Assembly (NCBI RefSeq): GCF_021379005.1
Contig: NZ_CP075171.1
Location: 868,001 to 932,000, forward strand
Origin: Leptodesmis sichuanensis A121
GTDB lineage: Bacteria; Cyanobacteriota; Cyanobacteriia; Leptolyngbyales; Leptolyngbyaceae
DNA: 64,000 nucleotides
Direction: 5' to 3'
The notes beneath the pieces are model-generated. The model saw only the letters and a list, made by a program, of their open reading frames with translations. It searched no databases and was not told the DNA's origin. How positions within the stretch are numbered: position 1 is the stretch's first letter; the number at the start of each line of letters is the position of its first letter. Positions 26,852 to 35,211 of this stretch are shown piece by piece. A program made the position numbers and the translations under genes.

Positions 26852-28408
26852 ATGAAAAAGTTGCCTGCATTTAAATACCTGAAATACCTGATCTGGCTGG
26901 GGCCGATGCTGATGATTGCGGGCGTATCAGCAGGGGTGGTTTCTGGGGGATGGACAGCAGTGCCGATCGCGCTCATCCTGGTGGGTCTTGCCTTGATCGG
27001 CGTGGGACTGATTGTCATGGGACGGGTAGACATGGGGGGACAACCGGGTGCCTGGAACCAGCGATCGCTGGAAACGGGTGCCAATGCCCTGGTTACAACC
27101 CTGGCGGTGCTGGCGATTCTGGGATTGATTAATTTCCTGGGGGCAAAGTACGTCTGGCGGGTGGATCTGACGGAGAATCAGCAATTCACGCTGTCGCCGC
27201 AGACACAGAACGTGGTACGGAATTTGCAAGAACCCGTCAAAGTCTGGGTGTTTGACAAGCAGCAAAATCCCCAGGATCGAGCTTTGCTGGAAAATTACCG
27301 CCGTGCGGGAAACAAGTTTAGTTTTGAGTATGTCGATCCGCAGGCTGAGTTGGGGTTGGCCAAGCAGTTTGAAGCCAAGAATTTTGGCGATGTGGTGCTG
27401 GAGCTGCAACCGAATAATAAACGCAAGCAGTTTGTGCAAACCGTGAGCGATCGCGATCGCCTGTCAGAAGCCAAACTCACGAATGGGTTGGAGCAAATTC
27501 TCAGCGATCGTCGTGCCAACGTTTACTTTTTACAGGGTCATGGAGAACGGCCTCTGGAAGCCGGACAACCGGGAGCCATGTCTCAGGCGGTGAAATTACT
27601 GGGTGAGAAAAATCTGGTTGCCAAACCGCTGACACTGGCAGCAAGTAAAGAGTTTCCCCAGGATGCGGCGGCAGTTGTCATTGCTGGCCCTCAGAAGCCT
27701 CTACTGGATGGGGAAGTGCAGGCGTTAAAGAATTACCTGCAACGGGGTGGTCACCTCCTGCTAATGGTTGACCCGACCAATACGGATCCCAAGCTGGACA
27801 CGCTCTTAAAAGACTGGGGTATCACCCTGGATAAACGAGTCGCGATCGATGGGTCGGGGGGCGGCAAGTTAATTAATTTGGGGCCAGCGGATGCGATCGT
27901 GACCCGCTATGGCGACCATCCCATTACTAAAGAGCTACAGGGAAATCTTTCCTTTTTCTCCCTGGCGCGTCCGGTGCAATCCACATCTGTTAAAGATGTC
28001 AAAGAAACTCCCCTTCTGTTTACCAGCGACAACAGTTGGGCAGAAAGTAACCTGCAAACTCAGCCCCTGGAGTTTAATCCGCCTGCTGATTTGCAGGGGC
28101 CACTGGTGTTGGGCATCGCGCTGGAAAAGCAAACCGCTCCCAAATCGCGGTTGGTCGTCATTGGCAATTCTACCTTTGCCACCGATGGCCTATTTGATCA
28201 GGTGGTGAATGGCGATGTATTTCTGAACTCGGTACGTTGGCTAGAGCAACCGGAACAATCTACGCTCTCGATCCGCCCGAAGGATACTAAAAATCGCCGG
28301 ATTAATCTGACGGCTCAACAGGCTAATTTATCCAGTCTGTTAGCCCTGATCCTCTTGCCATTACTGGGCTTTGGTACTGCAGCTTATGTCTGGTGGCGCC
28401 GCCGCTAA
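26852..28408 (+). CDS. GldG-like ABC transporter auxiliary protein
   Basis: A protein of about 518 residues. Two or three hydrophobic segments in the first 110 residues (LIWLGPMLMIAGVSAGVV, LILVGLALIGVGLIVMG, LVTTLAVLAILGLINFLGA) are followed by a large soluble domain of the GldG/DUF4350 type. That domain starts DLTENQQFTLSPQTQNVVRNL and includes VYFLQGHGERPLE and YLQRGGHLLLMVDP. A C-terminal anchor, LLALILLPLLGFGTAAYVWWRRR-like, ends the protein. It probably works with the preceding ATPase and permease. ATG 26852 is the likely start. Confidence 0.85.
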   Translation: MKKLPAFKYLKYLIWLGPMLMIAGVSAGVVSGGWTAVPIALILVGLALIGVGLIVMGRVDMGGQPGAWNQRSLETGANALVTTLAVLAILGLINFLGAKYVWRVDLTENQQFTLSPQTQNVVRNLQEPVKVWVFDKQQNPQDRALLENYRRAGNKFSFEYVDPQAELGLAKQFEAKNFGDVVLELQPNNKRKQFVQTVSDRDRLSEAKLTNGLEQILSDRRANVYFLQGHGERPLEAGQPGAMSQAVKLLGEKNLVAKPLTLAASKEFPQDAAAVVIAGPQKPLLDGEVQALKNYLQRGGHLLLMVDPTNTDPKLDTLLKDWGITLDKRVAIDGSGGGKLINLGPADAIVTRYGDHPITKELQGNLSFFSLARPVQSTSVKDVKETPLLFTSDNSWAESNLQTQPLEFNPPADLQGPLVLGIALEKQTAPKSRLVVIGNSTFATDGLFDQVVNGDVFLNSVRWLEQPEQSTLSIRPKDTKNRRINLTAQQANLSSLLALILLPLLGFGTAAYVWWRRR

Positions 28409-28432
28409 GAAATCAGAATTCAATGATCCGTC

Positions 28433-29281
28433 ATGCTGAGTTGGCTTCTGGAACCACTGAATTATGAGTTTATGCGCCACGCGATCGCGATCGGGATCGT
28501 CGTCGGCATCTTGTGTCCAGTGGTCGGCAGCTACCTGATCGTGCAACGGATGGCGCTATTGGGGGATGTAATTGCCCATTGTGTGCTGCCTGGGCTGTCT
28601 GTCTCTTTTTTCCTCGGCATTGATATTCTGATTGGAGCCTTTGCTTCCGGCATCCTGGGAGCTTTGTTGATTGCCTGGATTCGTTCCCAGTCACGGGTAA
28701 AAGTCGATGCGGCGATGGCGCTCACCTTCTCCAGTTTCTTTGCGCTGGGGGTAATGCTGATTACGGTGCTGCGAAACAAAATTGATCTGGATAACTTCCT
28801 CTTTGGCGATATCCTGGGGGTTACGATTACTGACATCTGGCGTACCGGGATCATTGCAGCGGTAATTTTGCTGGTAATCCGGCTGGCTTATAAAGAACTG
28901 CTGTTTTACACCTTCGATCGCACGGGTGCCCAGGCAATGGGATTACCCGTTAATGCGATTTACCTGGGCTTTATGGTGATGATTACCCTGACCATCATTG
29001 CCAGTATGCAGGCTGTGGGAGTAATTCTGGTGATTTCCCTGCTGATTGGCCCTGCACTCACCGCCTACTTGCTGACGCGGGAACTGCATCAGATGATGTT
29101 GCTAGGAGCCGTTATCGGGATGACCGCCAGTGTAACGGGAGTTTACCTGAGTTATTATTACAACCTACCCTCTGGGCCTGCGATCGTTCTGGTTTCTTCA
29201 TTTCTGTTCGTGCTGGCCTTGCTCTTTAGTCCGTCTCAAGGGGTGCTGACCCGTCCCCGGTTGCATCATCCACCCCATTGA
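28433..29281 (+). CDS. metal ABC transporter permease, ZnuB/MntB-like
   Basis: A 282-residue integral membrane protein of the ABC-3 family that imports zinc, manganese or iron. Motifs: AIAIGIVVGILCPVVGSYLIVQRMALLGDVIAH, the GDxxxH motif before CVLPGLSVSFFLG, and AVGVILVISLLIGPALTAYLL. It starts 24 bases after the GldG-like gene, so it may share its message, but it belongs to a different transporter class. No binding protein and no cognate ATPase are adjacent. Confidence 0.88.
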   Translation: MLSWLLEPLNYEFMRHAIAIGIVVGILCPVVGSYLIVQRMALLGDVIAHCVLPGLSVSFFLGIDILIGAFASGILGALLIAWIRSQSRVKVDAAMALTFSSFFALGVMLITVLRNKIDLDNFLFGDILGVTITDIWRTGIIAAVILLVIRLAYKELLFYTFDRTGAQAMGLPVNAIYLGFMVMITLTIIASMQAVGVILVISLLIGPALTAYLLTRELHQMMLLGAVIGMTASVTGVYLSYYYNLPSGPAIVLVSSFLFVLALLFSPSQGVLTRPRLHHPPH

Positions 29282-29389
29282 GCCATCAGGGTGCCAAAAA
29301 CTCCGGATACTGTTACGTGATTTTTGTCACCGAGGGTGTACTGAATTGTCACCTTTTGTAACCTGACTAATCACCCGAAGCGGCCTCAA

Positions 29390-29436
29390 AAATATCGATA
29401 GTAGAAGCATAACTTCCGAAATTACTATCGATATTT
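29390..29436. promoter_or_regulatory. 14-bp perfect inverted repeat ending at a start codon
   Basis: The arms AAATATCGATAGTA (29390-29403) and TACTATCGATATTT (29423-29436) are exact complements around a 19-base spacer, and the second arm ends two bases before the ATG at 29439. Each arm contains the palindrome TATCGATA, 35 bases apart. This could be a double operator or an mRNA hairpin that hides the translation start. No Shine-Dalgarno is evident. Confidence 0.65.
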
Positions 29437-29438
29437 CT

Positions 29439-29675
29439 ATGCCAGTTCAACCAGTTGATCCTATGACTATTCAAAAACATCAGCTAATCCGCTTTCTACA
29501 GGAGGATTTAGCCGTTCCTACAGAAATCATTCCCGTCATTTTGCCCAAATGCCAAAACCTCAACCGCTTACCGGTTATCCTCTGGCAGTACAAACTGGTG
29601 ACGATCGCTGACTTGGATCGAGTTTTTCAATGGATAGAAGGACAGTGTGCAACCCAATACAAAATGACGGTGTAG
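29439..29675 (+). CDS. DUF2949 family small protein
   Basis: A 78-residue cyanobacterial protein with the DUF2949 pattern: HQLIRFLQEDLAVPTEIIPV, then LPVILWQYKLVTIADLDRVFQWIE. The function is unknown. ATG 29439 is in line with the family, though a second ATG eight codons on (MTIQKHQ) is possible. Translation may depend on the inverted repeat immediately upstream. Confidence 0.82.
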   Translation: MPVQPVDPMTIQKHQLIRFLQEDLAVPTEIIPVILPKCQNLNRLPVILWQYKLVTIADLDRVFQWIEGQCATQYKMTV

Positions 29676-29712
29676 TAGGGCACTTCCCAGAGACTTCCCA
29701 GAGAATGTTGAG

Positions 29713-30063
29713 TTAGGGAAGAAAAGGATTTGGATTTGGAAAGGGAGCCACATCTTTTTGAGAAATGCATTCTGTAAGATAGGGCTGAAAGTTAACGTCA
29801 ATAGATGCCTTATTGCCGATGGTCTGTAGCAGGGTTCGACCATTGGAATACTTCATCCCCTCAACTGCCTCTACTGGGAGCAATTCAAACCTGAGATTAT
29901 CCAACCGCATCCAGGCTTTATCTGGAAAATACTGAACTTCAAAGGTTTTCCCATCATTACACTGATATTTAACAAACTGTTGAGCTTGTTGAGCGTTGGC
30001 AGGTAAGGCCATTGCCGTAATCATCAGGGGGAAAACCGCTGAACTTAAGTTGATGCTTTTCAT
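29713..30063 (-). CDS. secreted MliC-like protein
   Basis: A 116-residue protein with a signal peptide (SINLSSAVFPLMITAMALPANA, cleavage after ANA) and a C-type lysozyme inhibitor-like (MliC) domain: KYQCNDGKTFEVQYFPDKAWMRLDN, then GMKYSNGRTLLQTIGNKASID. The two cysteines (YQC and TEC) probably pair. Members of this family are periplasmic; in cyanobacteria an inhibitor role is unproven. Confidence 0.75.
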   Translation of the reverse strand: MKSINLSSAVFPLMITAMALPANAQQAQQFVKYQCNDGKTFEVQYFPDKAWMRLDNLRFELLPVEAVEGMKYSNGRTLLQTIGNKASIDVNFQPYLTECISQKDVAPFPNPNPFLP

Positions 30064-30091
30064 CGTTTCACCTTGTAATGCATTCGTCTTG

Positions 30092-30119
30092 TGTTCTGTG
30101 TTCTGTGTTCTGTGTCCTG
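30092..30119. repeat. four heptamer tandem repeats
   Basis: TGTTCTG occurs three times and TGTCCTG once, head to tail. It is a short heptanucleotide array, different in sequence from the other arrays in the window. Confidence 0.75.
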
Positions 30120-30398
30120 TACAAACAGCAGCTCATCAATACCAATGACCCGTGACCAATGACAACCCAGTTTATCCGTTCATCTAGAGTACCCAACCTT
30201 GCTTCCTGGCTCCGTTGAGTCCAGAGAAATTTTAATTTTTACACAGTCTTTATAAAGATTACGTTAATCCCGTGGTTTTGCGGAACTCCTGGCGATCGCC
30301 CTGATTCGCTCCTCCCATTAAATTTGGCTGCATCATCATCAAAGTGCAGAAGCAAGAACAGTAGAATGGGCTGCGTAGAATTCTGGGCTAGAGATGTA

Positions 30399-31463
30399 AT
30401 GCAGATCGACTTCCATCATGGTGTTACCTACGTTGTGGCTCGTTTGGCGGGCTTTGACCATGACTCTGCCAATATCGTCGCCTACAGTGCCCAATACGTA
30501 GATGATGCCATCAACACCGGGTTGATCCGATTTGATAATGGAGCCTTGTTTAGCCGCATCAGTTCTGCCCACAAAATGCTGGATTACCGCAATTTTAAGG
30601 AACTGGCCAATCATTACGTCTGGGTTCCGTTCCACTTTCTGCCCGGAAATGGAGGACTGCCTGCTGATCAGGATCCACCTGGAACGTTCATTGAAAAGCT
30701 GATTTGTCGCCCCAATAGCTATGTTGCTCAGGATATGGTGCGGGAATGCATTAACCAGCGGCATCATCCCTACGGAATCTATCGGCTGGGTGTCACGATG
30801 CATGTGTATGCAGACACCTGGGCACATCAAGGGTTTGCCGGAATTAGTCATCGAGTGAATGAAGCGACCTGTCTGATTGATCAACAGGGGCAGCCCGATC
30901 ATAAATTGGGAAATCGGCTGAAGAACTTTTTTATTGGGGAAGCACTGCCTCTGGGACATGGCACAGTGCTGAGCAATCCGGATAAGCCCTTTTTGCGCTG
31001 GGGTTATACCAACGGTCGAGGTGAAAAAATTGTCCGGGATAATCCCAGTGACTTTTTAGCGGCGGCGGATTGTATGTGTCAGGCGATGCAACGGTACCGC
31101 CTGGGAAACCCGGAAGCAATGGTACCAGGGTTGCAGGAATTCGATAAACGTCGAATTGCGGAGTTATTTGAAACCATTCGGGATGAGAAGGGAGAAGTCC
31201 GCCACCAGCGATGGTTAGCCGCGATCGCGGACGGTATTTTCAGTTTTGGCCCTGCTACGGTGACGTATACCTCTAAAGGGAAAGGCTCCTGGAAATACGA
31301 AGCCCTGAAAACTGAATCCGAAGTCGATCGCGATCATGAAGTTTTTCCTTACTCTCCAGCGTTCCTGACCAGTCATTGGAAGCTCGTCCACGATGCCCTG
31401 CAAGCTCATCGCTTTCACATCGTGCATGAATTGCTTCCCAAATACAGAATTTGCATTGCTTGA
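30399..31463 (+). CDS. DUF6765-like protein
   Basis: A protein of about 354 residues, starting MQIDFHHGVTYVVARLAGF with AQYVDDA soon after. It has many conserved His and Asp residues, including RLGVTMHVYADTWAHQGFAG and the tract VWVPFHFLPGNGG. The His/Asp pattern resembles metal-dependent phospholipase C/P1 nuclease-like folds, and I place it in the DUF6765 group with moderate confidence. No signal peptide. The ATG at 30399 is favoured because the conserved sequence begins there; 25 open codons upstream look non-coding. Confidence 0.7.
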   Translation: MQIDFHHGVTYVVARLAGFDHDSANIVAYSAQYVDDAINTGLIRFDNGALFSRISSAHKMLDYRNFKELANHYVWVPFHFLPGNGGLPADQDPPGTFIEKLICRPNSYVAQDMVRECINQRHHPYGIYRLGVTMHVYADTWAHQGFAGISHRVNEATCLIDQQGQPDHKLGNRLKNFFIGEALPLGHGTVLSNPDKPFLRWGYTNGRGEKIVRDNPSDFLAAADCMCQAMQRYRLGNPEAMVPGLQEFDKRRIAELFETIRDEKGEVRHQRWLAAIADGIFSFGPATVTYTSKGKGSWKYEALKTESEVDRDHEVFPYSPAFLTSHWKLVHDALQAHRFHIVHELLPKYRICIA

Positions 31464-31464
31464 C

Positions 31465-32619
31465 TTATCCCACTTTGGCTTGACGATTTTCTCTCATCGC
31501 TTGCACAAAGCGCTCAAATAGGTAGTCGGCATCATGGGGGCCAGGACTGGCTTCGGGATGGTATTGCACGGAAAAGACGGGCAGTTTTTTGTGACGCAAT
31601 CCGGCAACGGTGCGATCGTTTAAGTTCAGGTGGGTAATTTCCACATCCGCATTGGGCAGAGAATCAGCGCTGATCGCAAACCCATGATTCTGGCTGGTAA
31701 TTTCTACCTGCTGATGCAAACCACAGGGCTGATTTAATCCGCGATGGCCAAATTTCAATTTGAAGGTTTCCGCCCCCAGAGACAAGCCCAGGATCTGATG
31801 ACCCATGCAAATCCCGAACATGGGCTTCTGGCTGCTCAATAACGCCTTGGCGGTTTGAATTCCTTCCTGAACGGCAGCCGGATCACCAGGGCCATTCGAT
31901 AGAAAAATGCCATCCGGGTTGTAGCTGAGAATTTCTTCGGGAGAAGTGGTGGATGGTACGACAATCACCCGACATCCGTAGCTGGCCAGACGGCGGAGAA
32001 TATTGCGCTTGACTCCAAAATCAAGGGCAACCACAACGAGCGGATCACCATCCAACTCCGCCGGAGAACTGAATTCCCACACGGGATCGGTTGTCTCAGA
32101 CCATTCATAGACGGTTGGGGTCGTCACTTCTCGCACCAGATTCAATCCGGCCATGCTGGGAGCCTCCTGTACCCGTTGCAGTAGCTCGTGTGGATCCAGA
32201 ATTTCTGTAGAAATGGCCCCATTCATTGCGCCCACCGATCGAATTCTGCGAGTCAGGGCACGGGTGTCGATACCGTAAATTCCCAGGACGTTGTGCTGCT
32301 TCAAATAATCGGGCAGGGATTGGGTCGATCGCCAGTTGCTGGGTCGGCTACAAATGTTGCGGGCGATCGCACCCCGTACCTGTGGCCGCAGGGATTCTTC
32401 ATCATCGGGATTAACCCCCGTGTTGCCCAATTCAGGATAGGTAAAGGTAACAATCTGGCCACAGTAGCTGGGATCGGTTAAGACTTCCTGATAGCCTGTC
32501 ATACCTGTATTGAATACTACTTCGCCAATTGTCGTACCTGATGCACCAAAAGACCATCCCGGATAGGCGGTTCCATCGGCTAGAACTAATAATGCAGGCT
32601 GTGCAGAAGCAAGGGACAT
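31465..32619 (-). CDS. carA: carbamoyl-phosphate synthase small subunit
   Basis: A 384-residue glutamine amidotransferase subunit, which feeds ammonia to CarB for arginine and pyrimidine synthesis. N-terminal domain: [16 protein letters not shown] and [24 protein letters not shown]. The class I GATase domain has FLSNGPGDP, the catalytic Cys in [15 protein letters not shown] and the His-Glu pair in [18 protein letters not shown]. Length is normal. The stop is one base from that of the convergent DUF6765-like gene; carB is not in the window. Confidence 0.97.
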   Translation of the reverse strand: MSLASAQPALLVLADGTAYPGWSFGASGTTIGEVVFNTGMTGYQEVLTDPSYCGQIVTFTYPELGNTGVNPDDEESLRPQVRGAIARNICSRPSNWRSTQSLPDYLKQHNVLGIYGIDTRALTRRIRSVGAMNGAISTEILDPHELLQRVQEAPSMAGLNLVREVTTPTVYEWSETTDPVWEFSSPAELDGDPLVVVALDFGVKRNILRRLASYGCRVIVVPSTTSPEEILSYNPDGIFLSNGPGDPAAVQEGIQTAKALLSSQKPMFGICMGHQILGLSLGAETFKLKFGHRGLNQPCGLHQQVEITSQNHGFAISADSLPNADVEITHLNLNDRTVAGLRHKKLPVFSVQYHPEASPGPHDADYLFERFVQAMRENRQAKVG

Positions 32620-32828
32620 AGTGACCTGAAAAGAACGAATTGAGACGACTTATTATGGCACGCCTGTCCCATAGGCGGGTGTTAGGCTTAAGCAAATTGT
32701 TAGCTCAGCGTCAAGCTGCGGAATTCTATCGATACGGCTACGGCAGTCAGGCTAGCCTGGATCCAGGCCATCTCAGGTCTGCTCGTTCTGCTCTCGTATT
32801 CCATTTTCCAAAGTCCTTAACTCTCTTT

Positions 32829-33710
32829 ATGGTGAAGTTCGCTCGATCGCAAACCCCTTGGCTCCTGGCCAGTGCTCTCCTCCTGGGAAGTGTTGCCTGT
32901 AGCAGCAGGCCATCCTCACAACAAAATTCTCTGGTTAGTGCTCCAGCCTCCCCTGCTCCGGCTACGGTTTCCAGTAGTGCGCCGGCTGCTACACCAGCAT
33001 CACCCACTCCGGCTGCGGCTCAGGTGGATGCCTATAAGCTGGCCGAGGAGAAGGCCAATAGCGCCCGCAACCTCAGTCAATCTGCCCTCACGGAGGATGA
33101 TTGGAATCTGGTGAGTAGCCGCTGGCAGCAAGCGATCGCTGCACTGCAGTCAATTCCACCAACCAGTCCTTATCAGGCGATCGCCAAGACCAAACGGTCT
33201 GAATTTGAAAAGGAATTGGCGGCTGCCAGACAACGAGCCAAGCAGGCCAAAGCTAATACCAGTCAGGCTCCCCTGATCAGCAGTAAGGCCCAACCCTTAA
33301 ATGTTTCCAGTGCGGTGATTCGTTCTTCTTCAGGGGCGGGAACGGTTTATCGAGCACCCATTAAACGCCGGGCAGGAGGAACGCCAATTATTGATGTCAC
33401 CTTCAACGGCAATCAAACCTTTGACATGATTGTAGACACGGGAGCCAGCGGCACAGTCATTACGCCTTCCATGGCACAGGCACTGGGCGTGCAAGTCGTT
33501 GGCAAAACCAAGGTGAACACGGCCAGCCAAACCGGAGTTGAGGTGTCGTTAGGATATGTTCATTCGATCGCGGCTGGCGGGGCTGTGGTCAAGGAGGTGA
33601 TCGTGGCGATCGGCAGTGATGCCCTGGATGTAGGGCTACTGGGCCATGACTTTTTCGATGATTTTGATGTCACCGTTAAGCAAGACGTGGTGGAATTTAG
33701 GCGACGGTAG
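32829..33710 (+). CDS. retropepsin-like aspartic protease lipoprotein
   Basis: A protein of about 293 residues. The start at ATG 32829 gives a lipoprotein signal (PWLLASALLLGSVACSS, lipobox GSVAC), then a Ser/Ala/Pro-rich linker, a helical tract with WQQAIAALQSIP, and a C-terminal clan AA retropepsin domain with MIVDTGASGTVIT (catalytic DTG), then GLLGHDFF. Single-domain retropepsins of this kind act as dimers. It is likely anchored in the periplasm. The frame is open upstream to 32640 but that part looks non-coding. Confidence 0.85.
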   Translation: MVKFARSQTPWLLASALLLGSVACSSRPSSQQNSLVSAPASPAPATVSSSAPAATPASPTPAAAQVDAYKLAEEKANSARNLSQSALTEDDWNLVSSRWQQAIAALQSIPPTSPYQAIAKTKRSEFEKELAAARQRAKQAKANTSQAPLISSKAQPLNVSSAVIRSSSGAGTVYRAPIKRRAGGTPIIDVTFNGNQTFDMIVDTGASGTVITPSMAQALGVQVVGKTKVNTASQTGVEVSLGYVHSIAAGGAVVKEVIVAIGSDALDVGLLGHDFFDDFDVTVKQDVVEFRRR

Positions 33711-34557
33711 GAGGAATAACGGTACGAGGGTGAGGGGTAAGGCCATTCCTCCGCATTGCCGCAATAAGCCTTAAATTAAAAACCGACGGTTTCGTGAGAA
33801 ACTGTCGGCCAGTCGTGTGTTCCCTGTTGATGACTCAGCATTAGTTGAGCCTCCTTAAGTATGGCGGCTTTGCGGATTCAAGGTTGCGATCGTGATCAGA
33901 GCGATCGGAGATCTTCATCACCTTTATCAGTGATCCATATCACATTGAATAGATAGCCTCAAGATAGCCTCATGCCTACTAAAAAGGCCATTGGGTATTT
34001 GTTGTATGGTCCCCTCTCCTGTAGGCTACTGCGTACACACATCTTGGTACAACCCCAAGTCTAGATCCGGGGGACTTCTCCCCGGTTCCCCGCTGCGTGG
34101 GGTGGGGCGGTTTGGACAGAATCTCAAAAGATCTGTCAGTCAAGCAGGGCTTTAAAGTAGATCAAACATAGGCCATCTGGATAGCTCTTGTTCAGCATCT
34201 TTTAGAAAAAAATGACTTTGGATTGGAAATTATATGGTCAGGCAATCACAAGACTATTTAGATACAATTAAGCACTTTTATCTAAATCTTAATTTGACCA
34301 AAATTTGAAATTTATAAGCTTCTTTATAAAGAATGAAATCACAAGGATATGTTAGGCATAGCTGTAACGCATTAATCCCTCGAGCAGCATGGATTATGCG
34401 ATCGCTAACCTATCCTACAGATGAGCAATGTTGATTATAGCGACCTACTGATATTCCGACTAAATTTGTCATTTCTATTGACAAAAATTCAAAATTTTGA
34501 ATGACTCTTTTCAAGTACCTTATATTAAAGAGTACTTAAGCTTAAGATTAATTACTT
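33711..34557. other. 847-base noncoding region with hairpins
   Basis: No convincing gene lies here. At 33783-33808 CCGACGGTTTC and GAAACTGTCGG form a stem around GTGA, but no T-run follows. At about 34065-34115 come two adjacent GC-rich hairpins (CCGGGGGA/CTCCCCGG and CCCCGC/GTGGGG-like). From 34200 the DNA becomes AT-rich up to the DUF3611 start, with AAGTAC and GTACTT in inverted orientation at 34514-34537. A structured RNA or the end of an IS200/IS605-type element is possible for the hairpin tract. Confidence 0.4.
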
Positions 34558-35115
34558 ATGTCTGATCTCCATTCTTCGTTTGATATAAGACAACGGGTTG
34601 CTGGTACTTTACGATTGGGGGGAGCGATCGCCTTTTGGGTGCAACTGGTGTTGGTAGTTGCCAGTGTCATCATTTTGCTTTTCGCCCTTGCAGATCCCAG
34701 TTTTAATATCAACCTGGGTTCATTGTTTCGCCTCATTCCCACAGTCGGTGCGGTGGGAATGCTGGGATATAGTGTGTATTGGTCGTGGCATTATATTAGT
34801 CTGTCAAAACAACTGCGATCGCTGGAGCCTCGTCAGTATCCCAGTCGCACTAAGGTGGCTCAGAGTCTGGAGCTAGGCATGACAATGAATATAGTCGGAT
34901 TAGTTCTAACGTTGATTGCATTCCAGACCATTGTGACTGCTTTATTAATTAAGACCTTAACGATTCCTGGTGGAATTGCCGTTACTAAACCCGGTCTGTT
35001 GATTGACTCTTTAGATATTTTTGTCATCCAAGCCTGTTTATTTCTGATCATTGCGGGGGTATTCGGGATTGCGATCGCCTTCTGGCTGCTCAAATCCCTA
35101 CACTATCCTCAATAA
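34558..35115 (+). CDS. DUF3611 family membrane protein
   Basis: A 185-residue protein with four hydrophobic segments, matching the cyanobacterial/plastid DUF3611 family: RVAGTLRLGGAIAFWVQLVL, LIPTVGAVGMLGYSVYWSWHY and VAQSLELGMTMNIVGLVLTL, with ACLFLIIAGVFGIAIAFWLL near the end. Function unknown, probably a plasma- or thylakoid-membrane protein. It ends 96 bases before the RarA fusion gene. Confidence 0.85.
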   Translation: MSDLHSSFDIRQRVAGTLRLGGAIAFWVQLVLVVASVIILLFALADPSFNINLGSLFRLIPTVGAVGMLGYSVYWSWHYISLSKQLRSLEPRQYPSRTKVAQSLELGMTMNIVGLVLTLIAFQTIVTALLIKTLTIPGGIAVTKPGLLIDSLDIFVIQACLFLIIAGVFGIAIAFWLLKSLHYPQ

Positions 35116-35211
35116 CGAAAAAATCCCAGAAAGTTTAAGCGCTGCGGCGTTTTCCAGGGTTTTGCACCCGAAAAATAACACGCAGACGACGACAACAGTC
35201 AAGATGGGACT

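Noticed and set aside
30339-30959. 206-codon minus-strand frame
   Set aside because: It is antisense to the DUF6765-like gene, which has conserved His/Asp motifs; the antisense frame has none.
33970-34062. Short frame MPTKKAIGYLLYGPLS in the noncoding region
   Set aside because: Only about 30 codons, no ribosome site, and no family recognised; it overlaps the start of the structured tract.
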